From Leptospira sp. (lineage in GTDB: Bacteria > Spirochaetota > Leptospiria > Leptospirales > Leptospiraceae): a DNA stretch of 10,950 nucleotides. The DNA lies in the NCBI GenBank assembly GCA_021413405.1, contig JAIOQL010000048.1, positions 1 to 10,950 on the forward strand, given 5' to 3'. The notes beneath the pieces are model-generated. The model made no database searches, was not told the origin of the DNA, and worked only from the letters and a program-made list of their open reading frames with translations. The translations under genes and the position numbers were made by a program. Of this stretch, positions 1-7,155 are shown one piece after another; positions within the stretch are counted from its first letter, which is position 1, and the number at the start of each line of letters is the position of its first letter.

Positions 1-730
1 CTCTGTTTGGATAGGCTTGTTCAAAAAATAAGGCAGACAGCAAGTCAAAGTCTTCATCTGGTGGCAAATCATTTGACTCCCAGAACTCATTCCGCCGTTT
101 TATCAATATCGCAATTGTTCTATCTTCTAGTGAAAATGGAATATTCCCTTCGTTCAGTTTCCTGGTAAGCCAATTCAGATTGTGCGTAGTAAAATCCCCT
201 AAAAGCTCAAGTGATGCCAGGGTAGGTTCATACTGCATAAGTGTTTCCGTAAGATAGACCGGTACTTTCAGATTTTCGATTTCCCCGGTCTTTTCGTACT
301 CTTTAAAATTTATTGAGATTCTCTGAAGCATCTCAAAAAAATTCTGATACGAATTGTGAACCAGATCAAAAAAACCCAGGTTTGTATCGAGAACGGTAAG
401 GACATCAATAAACGAATTTTCATTCAGAGCCTGGCGGATTATAATATCTTCCACATTCTCCCGCGGTGTCACATCTATTAATTTTACAAGCATGTATTTA
501 GTTTCGAGGGCAAATCTCGATTCTTTTGGAATGTAATATTCGATCCAGATAGGTTCTTTATAATAATTTACTTTTTCGCTATCTGCGATATCTGGAACAA
601 CTTTGAGTGATTTTAATTTTTTTACATCATCCGTTATTATCTTTTTACCTTCAAACCGGGTACGTGCTTTTTTTATCTGCCTGAGCTCACTCCTGTTCAG
701 TATAGGTTTTGGTTTGAAGGGTTGATCCAT
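1..730 (-). CDS. Hypothetical protein, N-terminal part (C-terminus beyond left edge)
   Basis: An uninterrupted minus-strand frame runs from an ATG at 730-728 to the left edge, giving 243 codons without a stop. The protein begins MDQPFKPKPILNRS and has a basic, Lys/Arg-rich first 40 residues, followed by a mixed alpha/beta-looking soluble region that turns acidic near the edge (LPPDEDFDLLSALFF). I see no signal peptide, membrane segment or motif I can assign, and I do not recognise the family. No strong Shine-Dalgarno sequence precedes the ATG. It lies 41 bp downstream of the glycosyltransferase gene in the same direction, so co-transcription with it is likely. The frame is certainly open; the function is unknown. 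Confidence 0.8.
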   Translation of the reverse strand, partial: MDQPFKPKPILNRSELRQIKKARTRFEGKKIITDDVKKLKSLKVVPDIADSEKVNYYKEPIWIEYYIPKESRFALETKYMLVKLIDVTPRENVEDIIIRQALNENSFIDVLTVLDTNLGFFDLVHNSYQNFFEMLQRISINFKEYEKTGEIENLKVPVYLTETLMQYEPTLASLELLGDFTTHNLNWLTRKLNEGNIPFSLEDRTIAILIKRRNEFWESNDLPPDEDFDLLSALFFEQAYPNR

Positions 731-771
731 GCTTATTCAATTATCGGAATCCAAATAACCGGATTTTCAGT

Positions 772-2019
772 TTAACCGCTGAAAAAATTCCTGATTATCC
801 TTGCTGGATATAAAATAATTTCTCCAATTTTCCAGGTGAGACTGGAATAAATCAGATTAATCTGGTTTTGACTATCGCGTATCAGAATTTTTGTCTCTTC
901 CAATTGAACCAGATATTCTTTTGCTTTCCGGAGATTCTGGTTAAGGAATGTCCTCTCCGGACTTTGCTTTTTGATTTTATGCGAATATACCGTTTTATTC
1001 AGGATGTTAGCACTTTTTTTCCATTGAAATTTTTTCGCAGTTACCGGTCCCTGTATCTGTAAATTTTTTAGAAATTCACGATCATTCATTAACCGCAATA
1101 TTGCATTTCTGGCTTCACCTGGAGAATCTTTATCTATAATCAGGCAATTTCTCTCATTTTCACAATATTCATCGTGTCCGGAAACATTTCCAACGACACA
1201 AGTTCCGCCACATGCCATCATTTCAAGGGGAGGACCGAAAACACCTTCCACTTTACTCATCTTAAGGAGTACATCGCATTCTGAATATATTTTCTGCATT
1301 TCAGACTGTGGAATTTTTGTGAAAAGCCGATCCACTTTCCATTCCGGAAGAATAACACCGTCAGTAGAAACATACCAGATTTCTACGTCCAGATTGCTTA
1401 TAGCTTCGAAGCAATGAGCTACTCCTTTGTAAAAAGTTCCTCCGGCTCCTTCGATGAGAACCCTTAATTTTCCACTATTTGGTTTCCTGTTCCCGGGATG
1501 AAATATTGTTGTATCAAGGCCATTCGGTACATGGATAGCATCAATTTTTAAATTTTTCCGTAACCAATCCCGAATCCATTTGGCTTCTGTAAAAATATTC
1601 AACCCCAATCCCAAAGAAAGAAAGAACCCGTCTTGCAACGAATTTCCTTCGGGATAAAATCTATTTTCAAGAGATTGAAGAAAGAAGAACTTATGTTCCG
1701 CATTCATCCTTTCAACAGTAAATGAGGTTTCCCACCAAGTGGCCGTTAAATACTTGATTCTATATTTCCCGAATTTTTCTTCATATTCACGAAGCGAAAT
1801 GACCGGAATCTCATTTATATGCGGAAACCAATCTCCATTATTTTCGTTTTTTTCCACAATTGCAATTGCATTTCTTCCAAGTTTGCGTAACTCCAATATA
1901 TGATACAATGCAATTGCAATGCCTCCCGATATGCTCAATTCGGGCAACACATAGCCTATTTCGGGCTTAGATATCCTTTTCTTATGGTTCATACGGTCAG
2001 CCGGATCTAATTCAGGCAT
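772..2019 (-). CDS. Glycosyltransferase, GT4-like (GT-B fold)
   Basis: A 415-residue protein that probably transfers a sugar from a nucleotide-sugar donor onto a surface polysaccharide or glycan at the cytoplasmic face. The N-terminal half begins with IGYVLPELSISGGIA, the Gly-rich first Rossmann loop of GT-B enzymes (about residues 22-36). The C-terminal half carries KVEGVFGPPLEMMACG (about 258-273), which contains the E-x7-E retaining-enzyme motif of GT4, followed by the family-typical GTCVVG and NCLIID segments. The layout recalls rhamnosyltransferases of the WsaF type, but donor and acceptor cannot be read from sequence. After about residue 340 comes a short basic/coiled tail (QNLRKAKEYLVQLEETK) ending in a hydrophobic patch, perhaps for membrane association. 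The start at 2019 gives 9 extra residues over a second ATG at 1992; neither has a strong RBS, so the start is uncertain. Confidence 0.88.
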   Translation of the reverse strand: MPELDPADRMNHKKRISKPEIGYVLPELSISGGIAIALYHILELRKLGRNAIAIVEKNENNGDWFPHINEIPVISLREYEEKFGKYRIKYLTATWWETSFTVERMNAEHKFFFLQSLENRFYPEGNSLQDGFFLSLGLGLNIFTEAKWIRDWLRKNLKIDAIHVPNGLDTTIFHPGNRKPNSGKLRVLIEGAGGTFYKGVAHCFEAISNLDVEIWYVSTDGVILPEWKVDRLFTKIPQSEMQKIYSECDVLLKMSKVEGVFGPPLEMMACGGTCVVGNVSGHDEYCENERNCLIIDKDSPGEARNAILRLMNDREFLKNLQIQGPVTAKKFQWKKSANILNKTVYSHKIKKQSPERTFLNQNLRKAKEYLVQLEETKILIRDSQNQINLIYSSLTWKIGEIILYPARIIRNFFSG

Positions 2020-2085
2020 TTCTTTTTAATCAAAGATTGAATTTATATTTCCAAAATTAAGACAATCAGGAAATATAATACTCCT
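2020..2085. promoter_or_regulatory. Divergent intergenic region with a consensus -10 box close to the dehydrogenase start
   Basis: This 66-bp gap separates the divergently transcribed glycosyltransferase (minus) and acyl-CoA dehydrogenase (plus), so promoters for both should lie here or just inside the genes. On the plus strand a perfect TATAAT sits at 2074-2079, only 6 nt before the ATG at 2086. If used, transcription would start at or next to the A of the start codon. I find no good -35 hexamer at 16-18 bp upstream, and the only Shine-Dalgarno-like piece (AGGA, ending at 2071) is too far from the ATG. The promoter call is therefore tentative. Confidence 0.35.
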
Positions 2086-3261
2086 ATGGATTTTACAATT
2101 TCAAAAGACGTTGAAGAATTAAAGCAAAAAGTTCGTTCCTTTGTTGAAGAAGAAATCATTCCTCTCGAAGGGCAATACGATTATGAAACCGGAAGAATGC
2201 CTGAAGACATAAACCAGGCGGCCCGAAAAAAGGTCAAATCCGCCGGACTCTGGACACCACATCTGCCAAAATCCGAGGGTGGCCTTGGGCTTGATATGAC
2301 GGGAACCGGGATAATATTCAGCGAACTTGGACGATCGCCTATCGCACCGTATATCTTCAATTGTGATGCCCCCGACGAAGGGAATATGCACCTCCTTCAT
2401 TTAGCGGCCAATCCGCAGCAGAAGGAAAAATTTTATCATCCGCTGATCCAAGGTGAAATCCGGTCCGGATTTGCTATGACCGAACCACCTCCAGGAGCCG
2501 GGGCTGATCCGAGTCTCCTCGCAACAAATGCTGAAAAGAAAGGTGATAAATATATATTAAACGGACACAAATGGTATTGCACTGGAGCAAAGGGAGCGAA
2601 GTTCCTGATCGTCATGTCCAAGGTGAATGGAAGTTTCCGTAAATCTACACTGTTCCTTGTACCCACAGATTCACCCGGATATGAAATGGTCAGGGAGATC
2701 GGAGTAATGGGTTCTCATGGACCGGGGGGGCATTGCGAATTGAAATTTCACGACGTCGAAGTTCCTGAAGAAAATATTCTGGGAAGGGTTGCAGAAGGTT
2801 TTCGTTTAAGCCAGGAAAGACTGGGACCGGCGCGCCTGACGCATTGCATGAGATGGATTGGTCTTGCCAGACGCTCAATGGAAATTGCATTGACATTTGC
2901 GAAGTCCCGCGAAGTTTTTGGATCAAAACTTTCTGAACACGAAGGGATTCAATGGATGTTTGCAGAGTCCGCTCTTGAAATTGAGTCAGGATTTCTACTC
3001 ACACTAAAAGCCGCTGACACTTTGAAACGAAAAGAGGATGCGAGACAGATTATTTCTTTGGCGAAATGGCAGGTAAGCGAAACTCTCTGCAAATGCATTG
3101 ACCGGGCTATTCAGATTTGTGGATCCCTTGGTTACAGCCGTGATTTGAAACTTGAACTGTTCTACCGCGACGCAAGAGCGGCACGCATTGCAGACGGACC
3201 TTCTGAAGTTCACAAAATGGTAATTTCAAGAAATCTCATTAGCGGAAAGGAAAGCTTCTAA
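2086..3261 (+). CDS. Acyl-CoA dehydrogenase, ACAD10/11 (FadE-like) type
   Basis: A full-length 391-residue FAD-dependent dehydrogenase that introduces the 2,3-double bond into an acyl-CoA in beta-oxidation or a related pathway, passing electrons to ETF. The usual domains are in order: an alpha-helical N-domain (1-125), a beta-domain starting with the FAMTEP motif (129-134) that contacts flavin and substrate, and a C-terminal helical domain with SREVFGSKLSEH (274-285, FAD-binding Arg and Phe) and ICGSLGYS (344-351). The YRDARAARIADGPSEVH segment (360-376) places Asp370 where medium-chain enzymes have the catalytic Glu. An Asp in this DGPxEVH context is characteristic of the ACAD10/11 group, some members of which act on 4-hydroxyacyl-CoA derivatives. 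The substrate cannot be deduced here. The 3' end overlaps the convergent thioredoxin-fold gene by 4 nt. Confidence 0.93.
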   Translation: MDFTISKDVEELKQKVRSFVEEEIIPLEGQYDYETGRMPEDINQAARKKVKSAGLWTPHLPKSEGGLGLDMTGTGIIFSELGRSPIAPYIFNCDAPDEGNMHLLHLAANPQQKEKFYHPLIQGEIRSGFAMTEPPPGAGADPSLLATNAEKKGDKYILNGHKWYCTGAKGAKFLIVMSKVNGSFRKSTLFLVPTDSPGYEMVREIGVMGSHGPGGHCELKFHDVEVPEENILGRVAEGFRLSQERLGPARLTHCMRWIGLARRSMEIALTFAKSREVFGSKLSEHEGIQWMFAESALEIESGFLLTLKAADTLKRKEDARQIISLAKWQVSETLCKCIDRAIQICGSLGYSRDLKLELFYRDARAARIADGPSEVHKMVISRNLISGKESF

Positions 3262-3749
3262 TCTGCATTCTGCGATTTAAAAATTTTGTAAATGCTTGCC
3301 ACGTCCGCGGACGTGGCAGCCTGAAAATATCTTTCGAAAATCATTTTCCCTGATTTCGAAAAGATCCTGAGGTGAGCTTGGTTTTCCTTCAGCCCGTCCG
3401 CAAGCACACCTTTCCTGTCCAGGAGAACGCTTTCGAAGCCTGCATTTTTATTTTCGTCAATATATTTTTCTACGAGAAAATTTGAATTCCGCAAATCAAT
3501 AGAAAGCAAGAAACGGATTCCCGCCCTGTCGGTGTCCAGTTTATTTTGCAGTGACCAGTAAATCTTTCTCGCAACCTTCCGGCAAATAGTAATGTCTTTG
3601 TAAAAACAACCGAGTAGAACAGCCGTGTGATTTTTCAAATCCTTGCTCGCAAAAATTTTTCCATTTTGGTCTGCCAATTTGAAAGCAGGCAACGATTCGG
3701 CAATCAAGCCTTCAATATTAAGAATCAGAAGAAGAAAGAATAATTTCAT
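3258..3749 (-). CDS. Exported thioredoxin-fold (redoxin-like) protein
   Basis: A 163-residue protein with a short N-terminal export signal: MK followed by a hydrophobic stretch (FFLLLILNIEGLIA), with likely cleavage after Ala17. The mature part begins SLPAFKLADQNGKIFASKDLK, the classic start of AhpC/TSA-type thioredoxin-fold domains. AVLLGCFYKD (43-52) follows as the core beta strand, with Cys48 and Cys56 nearby. These cysteines do not form a CxxC pair and their placement differs from a standard peroxiredoxin Cys, so redox activity is possible but unproven. The region LLDRKGVLADGLK (109-121) and the later FSKSGKMIFERYF match the last strands of the fold. The start codon overlaps the stop of the upstream glycosyltransferase (ATGA), implying translational coupling. 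A perfect 22-bp palindrome lies inside the 3' end. It is probably periplasmic; its partner is unknown. Confidence 0.78.
   Translation of the reverse strand: MKLFFLLLILNIEGLIAESLPAFKLADQNGKIFASKDLKNHTAVLLGCFYKDITICRKVARKIYWSLQNKLDTDRAGIRFLLSIDLRNSNFLVEKYIDENKNAGFESVLLDRKGVLADGLKENQAHLRIFSKSGKMIFERYFQAATSADVASIYKIFKSQNAD
3297..3318. repeat. Perfect 22-bp palindrome inside the 3' end of the redoxin-like gene
   Basis: The sequence is completely self-complementary, with arms TGCCACGTCCG and CGGACGTGGCA. It encodes part of the C-terminal AATSADVAS segment on the minus strand and lies 36 nt past the dehydrogenase stop on the plus strand. It could form a GC-rich hairpin in either transcript and so limit read-through between the convergent genes, but no T-tract follows on either strand, so a classical intrinsic terminator is not supported. 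It shares the 9-mer CAGGCTGCC (its minus-strand flank) with the palindrome at 6378-6400. Confidence 0.8.
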
Positions 3750-4492
3750 TTGAGAAAAAACTGGGGAATCCTTGAGAAAATTTTTTGCAAAACAAAAAAC
3801 CGGCTGACCTGAAGATTATTCTTTTTACAGGCACGGTACGATTCGAGGTTTCCTTTGATTACATTCAAAATTCCTTTGTTCGTCGCACCCCCCACCCGCA
3901 TCTTCACCAGAACTTCGGGAATATAAAATGAAGAGATTTTATTAATCGCAAGAAATCTCATTGTCAGTTCAAAATCCGCCGCCAGTGAAAATTGCAAATC
4001 GAAACTTCCAAACCTTTCAAAAATCTCTTTCCGCACGTAAAACGTAGGGTGCGCCGGCATCCAGCCCCGGTTAAACAAACCTTCCCTGTACGGCTCCGAT
4101 TTCCAAAAACGAATAATTTTCGTTAACTCGCGGTTCATATAAACCAGGTCAGAATAACACGAATCCACTTTGTTCGTTTTTAAACATTCTGCAATTTTCG
4201 AAAGACTTTCCCTGTCCGCGAAAACATCGTCCGCATTCAAAAAACCAATCACGTCACCTTTGGCTAGACCGATTCCTTTATTCATTGCGTCGTAAATCCC
4301 CCGGTCCGGCTCCGAAACAAATCGAAAATTTCCAGACTTTTGCGATCTCAAAATTTCAGCAGTTCCGTCAGACGACCCTCCGTCAATGACCAGATGCTCA
4401 ATCTCCGGATATGTCTGTGATTGAACAGAATCAATCGCGTCTTTAATTGTTTCAACGCTATTGAAACAGACAGTAATAACCGTAATCTTCAT
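3746..4492 (-). CDS. Glycosyltransferase family 2 (WcaA-like, GT-A fold)
   Basis: A 248-residue inverting glycosyltransferase, probably adding a sugar to an O-antigen or exopolysaccharide precursor in the cytoplasm. It starts MKITVITVCFN, the standard first strand of GT2 enzymes. DGGSSDGT (37-44) follows in the nucleotide-binding site, then SEPDRGIYDAMNKG (60-73), which is highly typical of this subgroup, and NADD (86-89), the DXD-type metal-binding motif. Later, AHPTFYVRKEIFERFGSFD (about 147-165) and the D in LAADFELTMRF fit the acceptor side and catalytic base region. The length is normal for single-domain members and there is no membrane segment. It is followed by the redoxin-like gene with a 4-nt overlap and preceded by dcd 54 bp upstream. 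Acceptor and donor are unknown. Confidence 0.92.
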   Translation of the reverse strand: MKITVITVCFNSVETIKDAIDSVQSQTYPEIEHLVIDGGSSDGTAEILRSQKSGNFRFVSEPDRGIYDAMNKGIGLAKGDVIGFLNADDVFADRESLSKIAECLKTNKVDSCYSDLVYMNRELTKIIRFWKSEPYREGLFNRGWMPAHPTFYVRKEIFERFGSFDLQFSLAADFELTMRFLAINKISSFYIPEVLVKMRVGGATNKGILNVIKGNLESYRACKKNNLQVSRFFVLQKIFSRIPQFFLK

Positions 4493-4546
4493 TTTGCCAC
4501 CGGAAAATCAGCCCTGAAACAGAAATTCCAATCGAAAAATGATACG

Positions 4547-5074
4547 TTAGGCGCCCTTCTCAAAATCTTTGTAGAGAAGAGAAGGCTGGATTCCACTGTT
4601 TGCCTGGTATTTTCCCGATTTATATTCAGTAATCTCCCCTTCCACAGTGTGGTAAAAAATCTGGCAAATCTGGACGCCCGGATAAATAATCAGCGGGTGA
4701 ATAACAGAAATCTCCAGAGTCCAGAAACCTTTGAAACCAACATCCCCAAACCCCGCCGTGACATGCACAAACATACCCAAGCGCCCAATTGAAGACCTTC
4801 CCTCAAGCATGGGAACAAGATTGTAAGTCTCTGTAAATTCAAGTGTTCTGCCGAGATACAGAATCCCCGGCTCCAGTAAAAAACCTGACTCAGGAATAAT
4901 AATTTTTTCAGTCTCGGTAGGCTTTTTCATATCGAGCGGAAAATTTTTATACACCACAAGCTCATTGTGCAACCGCAGATTGTAAGAATTTGGATTCAGC
5001 AATTTTTCATCATACGGCTCAATCCTGATGTCGGTGTGCAACTTTTTTAGAATTTCCTTTCCAGTCAGAATCAA
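4547..5074 (-). CDS. dcd: dCTP deaminase
   Basis: A 175-residue enzyme that deaminates dCTP to dUTP, feeding dTMP synthesis. The length equals that of ordinary bacterial Dcd. Signature segments are present: LNPNSYNLRLH (26-36), LEGRSSIGRLG (90-100) with the substrate-contacting Ser and Arg98, HVTAGFGDVGFKGFWTLEI (104-122) with Glu121 as the expected catalytic general base, and PGVQICQIFYH (132-142). The C-terminal YKSGKYQANSGIQPS closes the active site in the trimer. The start must be TTG at 5074-5072: it gives the usual MILTGKEI N-terminus, a run of six G lies 6 nt upstream as RBS, and no in-frame ATG exists near it. The codon begins 1 nt after the enoyl-CoA hydratase stop, implying coupling. 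Whether it also hydrolyses dUTP (bifunctional form) cannot be settled by eye. Confidence 0.95.
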   Translation of the reverse strand: MILTGKEILKKLHTDIRIEPYDEKLLNPNSYNLRLHNELVVYKNFPLDMKKPTETEKIIIPESGFLLEPGILYLGRTLEFTETYNLVPMLEGRSSIGRLGMFVHVTAGFGDVGFKGFWTLEISVIHPLIIYPGVQICQIFYHTVEGEITEYKSGKYQANSGIQPSLLYKDFEKGA

Positions 5075-5075
5075 T

Positions 5076-5852
5076 TCATTCCCCCCGAAACTCCGGCTTC
5101 CGTTTTTCCTGGAAAGCGACGAGAGCCTCTTTTCTATCCTTCGTATCTAAAGTCCGTAAATAAAGCTTCCGCTCAATGTCGAGAGCGGTTTCCATTTCTT
5201 CGCCAAACCCTTCGTCAATCGCCTGTTTAGCAAGAGCCACTGCGATAGGCGCCGATGCAGCGATCTGTTCGGCAAATTTCAGCGAGTCCGCACGCAGAAA
5301 GGCTTGCATTGACATAGAATTCGCAAGCCCGCAGATCAAAGCAGTCCCCGCGTCAATTTTCTTTGCAGTAAAAATCATTTCTTTTGCTTTCGAAATTCCA
5401 ATCAGCCTTGAAAGCCGCTGCGTCCCGCCCGCACCCGGAATGATTCCCAGACCGGTTTCTGTTAATCCAATCAAAATATGATTCGCAACAATCCGAAAAT
5501 CACAACACAGCGCAAGTTCAAGACCCCCGCCATACGCATCCCCGTTCATCGCAGCAATGGTAGGAATTCTGAATTTTTCAATAAGCCGTAAAGTTCCCCT
5601 GAGAGAATTGAGAAATTCGATAACCTCTTCGTGAGTCATCGAAAGCCTCTCTTTGAGATCAGCCCCCGCACAAAATGCCTTGTCACCAGTTCCGGTCAGA
5701 ATCAATGCCCTGAGATTTTGCACACCCTCCACTTCCAGAAGATTTTCCTGGAGTGACCTGAGCAACGCACGACTGATCGCATTTCTTTTTTCCGGCTGAT
5801 TCAGCTCAATCGTAGCAATATGATTTTCAATGATTACTCTTGTTTCTGACAA
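5076..5852 (-). CDS. Enoyl-CoA hydratase/crotonase family, AUH-like (possible methylglutaconyl-CoA hydratase)
   Basis: A 258-residue crotonase-fold hydratase that adds water to a 2-enoyl-CoA in fatty-acid or branched-chain amino-acid (leucine) degradation. The oxyanion-hole segments FCAGADLKE (60-68) and GDAYGGGLELAL (104-115) are intact. Both catalytic glutamates of true hydratases are present, Glu112 in GGGLELAL and Glu132 in LTETGLGIIPGAGGTQR. The C-terminal TKDRKEALVAFQEKRKPEF and the KAFCAGADLKER block resemble mammalian AUH as I recall it, which suggests 3-methylglutaconyl-CoA hydratase activity, but general enoyl-CoA hydratase is equally possible. It sits 45 bp after the nuclease gene and 1 nt before dcd in a minus-strand run. 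The acyl-CoA dehydrogenase at 2086 is a possible metabolic partner nearby. Confidence 0.93.
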   Translation of the reverse strand: MSETRVIIENHIATIELNQPEKRNAISRALLRSLQENLLEVEGVQNLRALILTGTGDKAFCAGADLKERLSMTHEEVIEFLNSLRGTLRLIEKFRIPTIAAMNGDAYGGGLELALCCDFRIVANHILIGLTETGLGIIPGAGGTQRLSRLIGISKAKEMIFTAKKIDAGTALICGLANSMSMQAFLRADSLKFAEQIAASAPIAVALAKQAIDEGFGEEMETALDIERKLYLRTLDTKDRKEALVAFQEKRKPEFRGE

Positions 5853-5897
5853 TTCAGTTCTTACCTTTGCTTCTCACTGGCCTCAAGAAAGAGGGGG

Positions 5898-6935
5898 CTA
5901 CACCAGTTCCGCATAACCTTCATTCAATAAATCCTGATTCAGGAAATTTCCATCTTCCAAAACAGTCTCTTCTTTTTTCTCACCGCCAATATATAAAAGA
6001 TCAGTTAAATATCTGTCATATTTATCTTCGCTGTGAGTTTTAATCACAATAAACCCGCAATCCCTGAGCCTCGAACTCACGAATCTTTTGGCCTCTTTGC
6101 CTTCCTCCGTACTCAGCTCCGGAGCATCAATACCGCGAAGCCGGAGCTTTTGCTTCAGCACAATTCCAAACCCGAGATCAATCGTCACAACAACCGTGTC
6201 CCCATCCACAATCCTGTCTATACGCGCTTTGTAAGTGAAAAGATCCTTTTTCTCCGCCGCAGATCTTCTGAATTTAAATCCCCCACCCGCTTTCACAACC
6301 TCCAGGATCTCGTCACTCTTAGGTTTGGAAACCGCACCCGGAGGAAGCCTGTAATAAACCTTGAAACCAAAATCCACATTCGGCAGGCTGCCTGCCGAAT
6401 CTCCACTCTCCAGAAAAACCACCCGGTAATGATTCAATTTTCCCGCAGGAAATTTCAGAGCCTTCCTCTCAATCTTCCCCGTTTCTTCTTCAGAATATTT
6501 CGCATATTTTTTCCGGATGAGAATCATCAGCTCGCGGTAAGTAAAACCATGTCGCACAATTTCATCTTCCAGTTTTTTCCTGATCTTCCCGTCTTTGATT
6601 TTCACAAGCTGACAATAATGCGTCCAGGTCAGTTCATAGTTGATTTTTGAAGCCGGGTAAAGTGAATGAAACTTCCTCATATAACTGAGATTTCTCACCG
6701 AAAAGCCCTGGATCTCAAATTTCTTTGTCATGTCCCCGGCAAGACGTTCGAGAACTTTCTTACCATACAAAGCCTGCCTGTCACCACCCTGCTCCACTTT
6801 TGAAATCTGTTCCCCGATTTTCCAGTTCGTCTCTAGCGTGAATCTGTTCAGGTCAGTATAATTCTCATGCAACCCTACTTTATAAATTCTGCTGATCTTA
6901 TCCAGCAAACTACTGTAACGGATTTCTTCCTGCAT
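5898..6935 (-). CDS. DUF1016_N (YhcG-type) domain fused to a staphylococcal-nuclease-like domain
   Basis: A 345-residue, apparently cytoplasmic protein with two recognisable parts. Residues about 12-142 match the DUF1016 N-terminal (YhcG_N) pattern: an ETNWKIGEQISKVEQGG helix, YGKKVLERLAGDMTKKF, GFSVRNLSYMRKFHSLYP, LTWTHYCQL and the closing FTYREL helix. After a linker (about 143-232) comes an SNase domain (233-343) with VDGDTV, RLRGIDAPE and KYDRY. Arg265, Asp270, Glu273, Asp246 and Arg308 align with staphylococcal nuclease Arg35, Asp40, Glu43, Asp21 and Arg87, so the active site looks complete. YhcG proteins normally carry a PDDEXK nuclease C-terminus; here SNase takes its place. There is no signal peptide, unlike secreted thermonucleases, which argues for an intracellular DNA/RNA target. 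The start at 6935 has a purine-rich leader (GAGAGCCGGGA). It is first gene of the five-gene minus run. Confidence 0.88.
   Translation of the reverse strand: MQEEIRYSSLLDKISRIYKVGLHENYTDLNRFTLETNWKIGEQISKVEQGGDRQALYGKKVLERLAGDMTKKFEIQGFSVRNLSYMRKFHSLYPASKINYELTWTHYCQLVKIKDGKIRKKLEDEIVRHGFTYRELMILIRKKYAKYSEEETGKIERKALKFPAGKLNHYRVVFLESGDSAGSLPNVDFGFKVYYRLPPGAVSKPKSDEILEVVKAGGGFKFRRSAAEKKDLFTYKARIDRIVDGDTVVVTIDLGFGIVLKQKLRLRGIDAPELSTEEGKEAKRFVSSRLRDCGFIVIKTHSEDKYDRYLTDLLYIGGEKKEETVLEDGNFLNQDLLNEGYAELV
6378..6400. repeat. 23-bp near-palindrome (10-bp perfect arms, 3-nt loop) inside the nuclease gene
   Basis: Arms ATTCGGCAGG and CCTGCCGAAT flank a CTG centre, making a perfect 10-bp stem. It falls in frame within the interdomain linker of the DUF1016_N-SNase protein and encodes the GDSAGSLPN stretch, outside both conserved domains. 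The position suggests a small palindromic insertion tolerated in a linker, or an mRNA hairpin between domains. It shares CAGGCTGCC with the flank of the palindrome at 3297-3318. Confidence 0.75.
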
Positions 6936-6978
6936 AATCCCGGCTCTCTTTATTTAGCATGAATTCAAAATAACAAAG

Positions 6979-7048
6979 GGGGCGATTCGCTCGCCCCACC
7001 CCTCTGTCCCCTCCTTTGCAAGAAGGGGTCGGGGTGGTTCTCCCGACC
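6979..7048. repeat. Three tandem GC-rich hairpins
   Basis: Hairpin 1 (6979-6997) has arms GGGGCGA and TCGCCCC with a 5-nt loop. Hairpin 2 (7008-7028) has arms CCCCTCCTT and AAGAAGGGG with one mismatch and a 3-nt loop. Hairpin 3 (7027-7048) has arms GGTCGGG and CCCGACC with an 8-nt loop, and shares two bases with hairpin 2, so those two may be mutually exclusive. No T-tract follows directly. The look is that of a REP-like or dispersed intergenic element rather than an intrinsic terminator. It lies 44-113 bp upstream of the nuclease gene's start. Confidence 0.65.
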
Positions 7049-7155
7049 GCGCTTTACGCTCCAATTCCTCGGAACAAACTCAACTGCCATAGAATCTTCT
7101 CTTCCAAAAAAGAATTCATCCGTTCATTCCCCCGGAATTTCCGCTGCAATCGCTA

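Noticed and set aside
4547..5074. dCTP deaminase as an anti-phage defence enzyme
   Set aside because: The protein has the ordinary length and motifs of housekeeping Dcd and sits in a metabolic gene run, without the extra domains or partners of defence deaminases.
5176..5481. 101-codon plus-strand frame within the hydratase gene
   Set aside because: It is the antisense shadow of a well-conserved crotonase gene.
6033..6650. 205-codon plus-strand open frame
   Set aside because: It lies wholly antisense to the DUF1016_N-SNase gene, whose two domains are recognisable; its product is His/Arg/Asn-rich with no known features.
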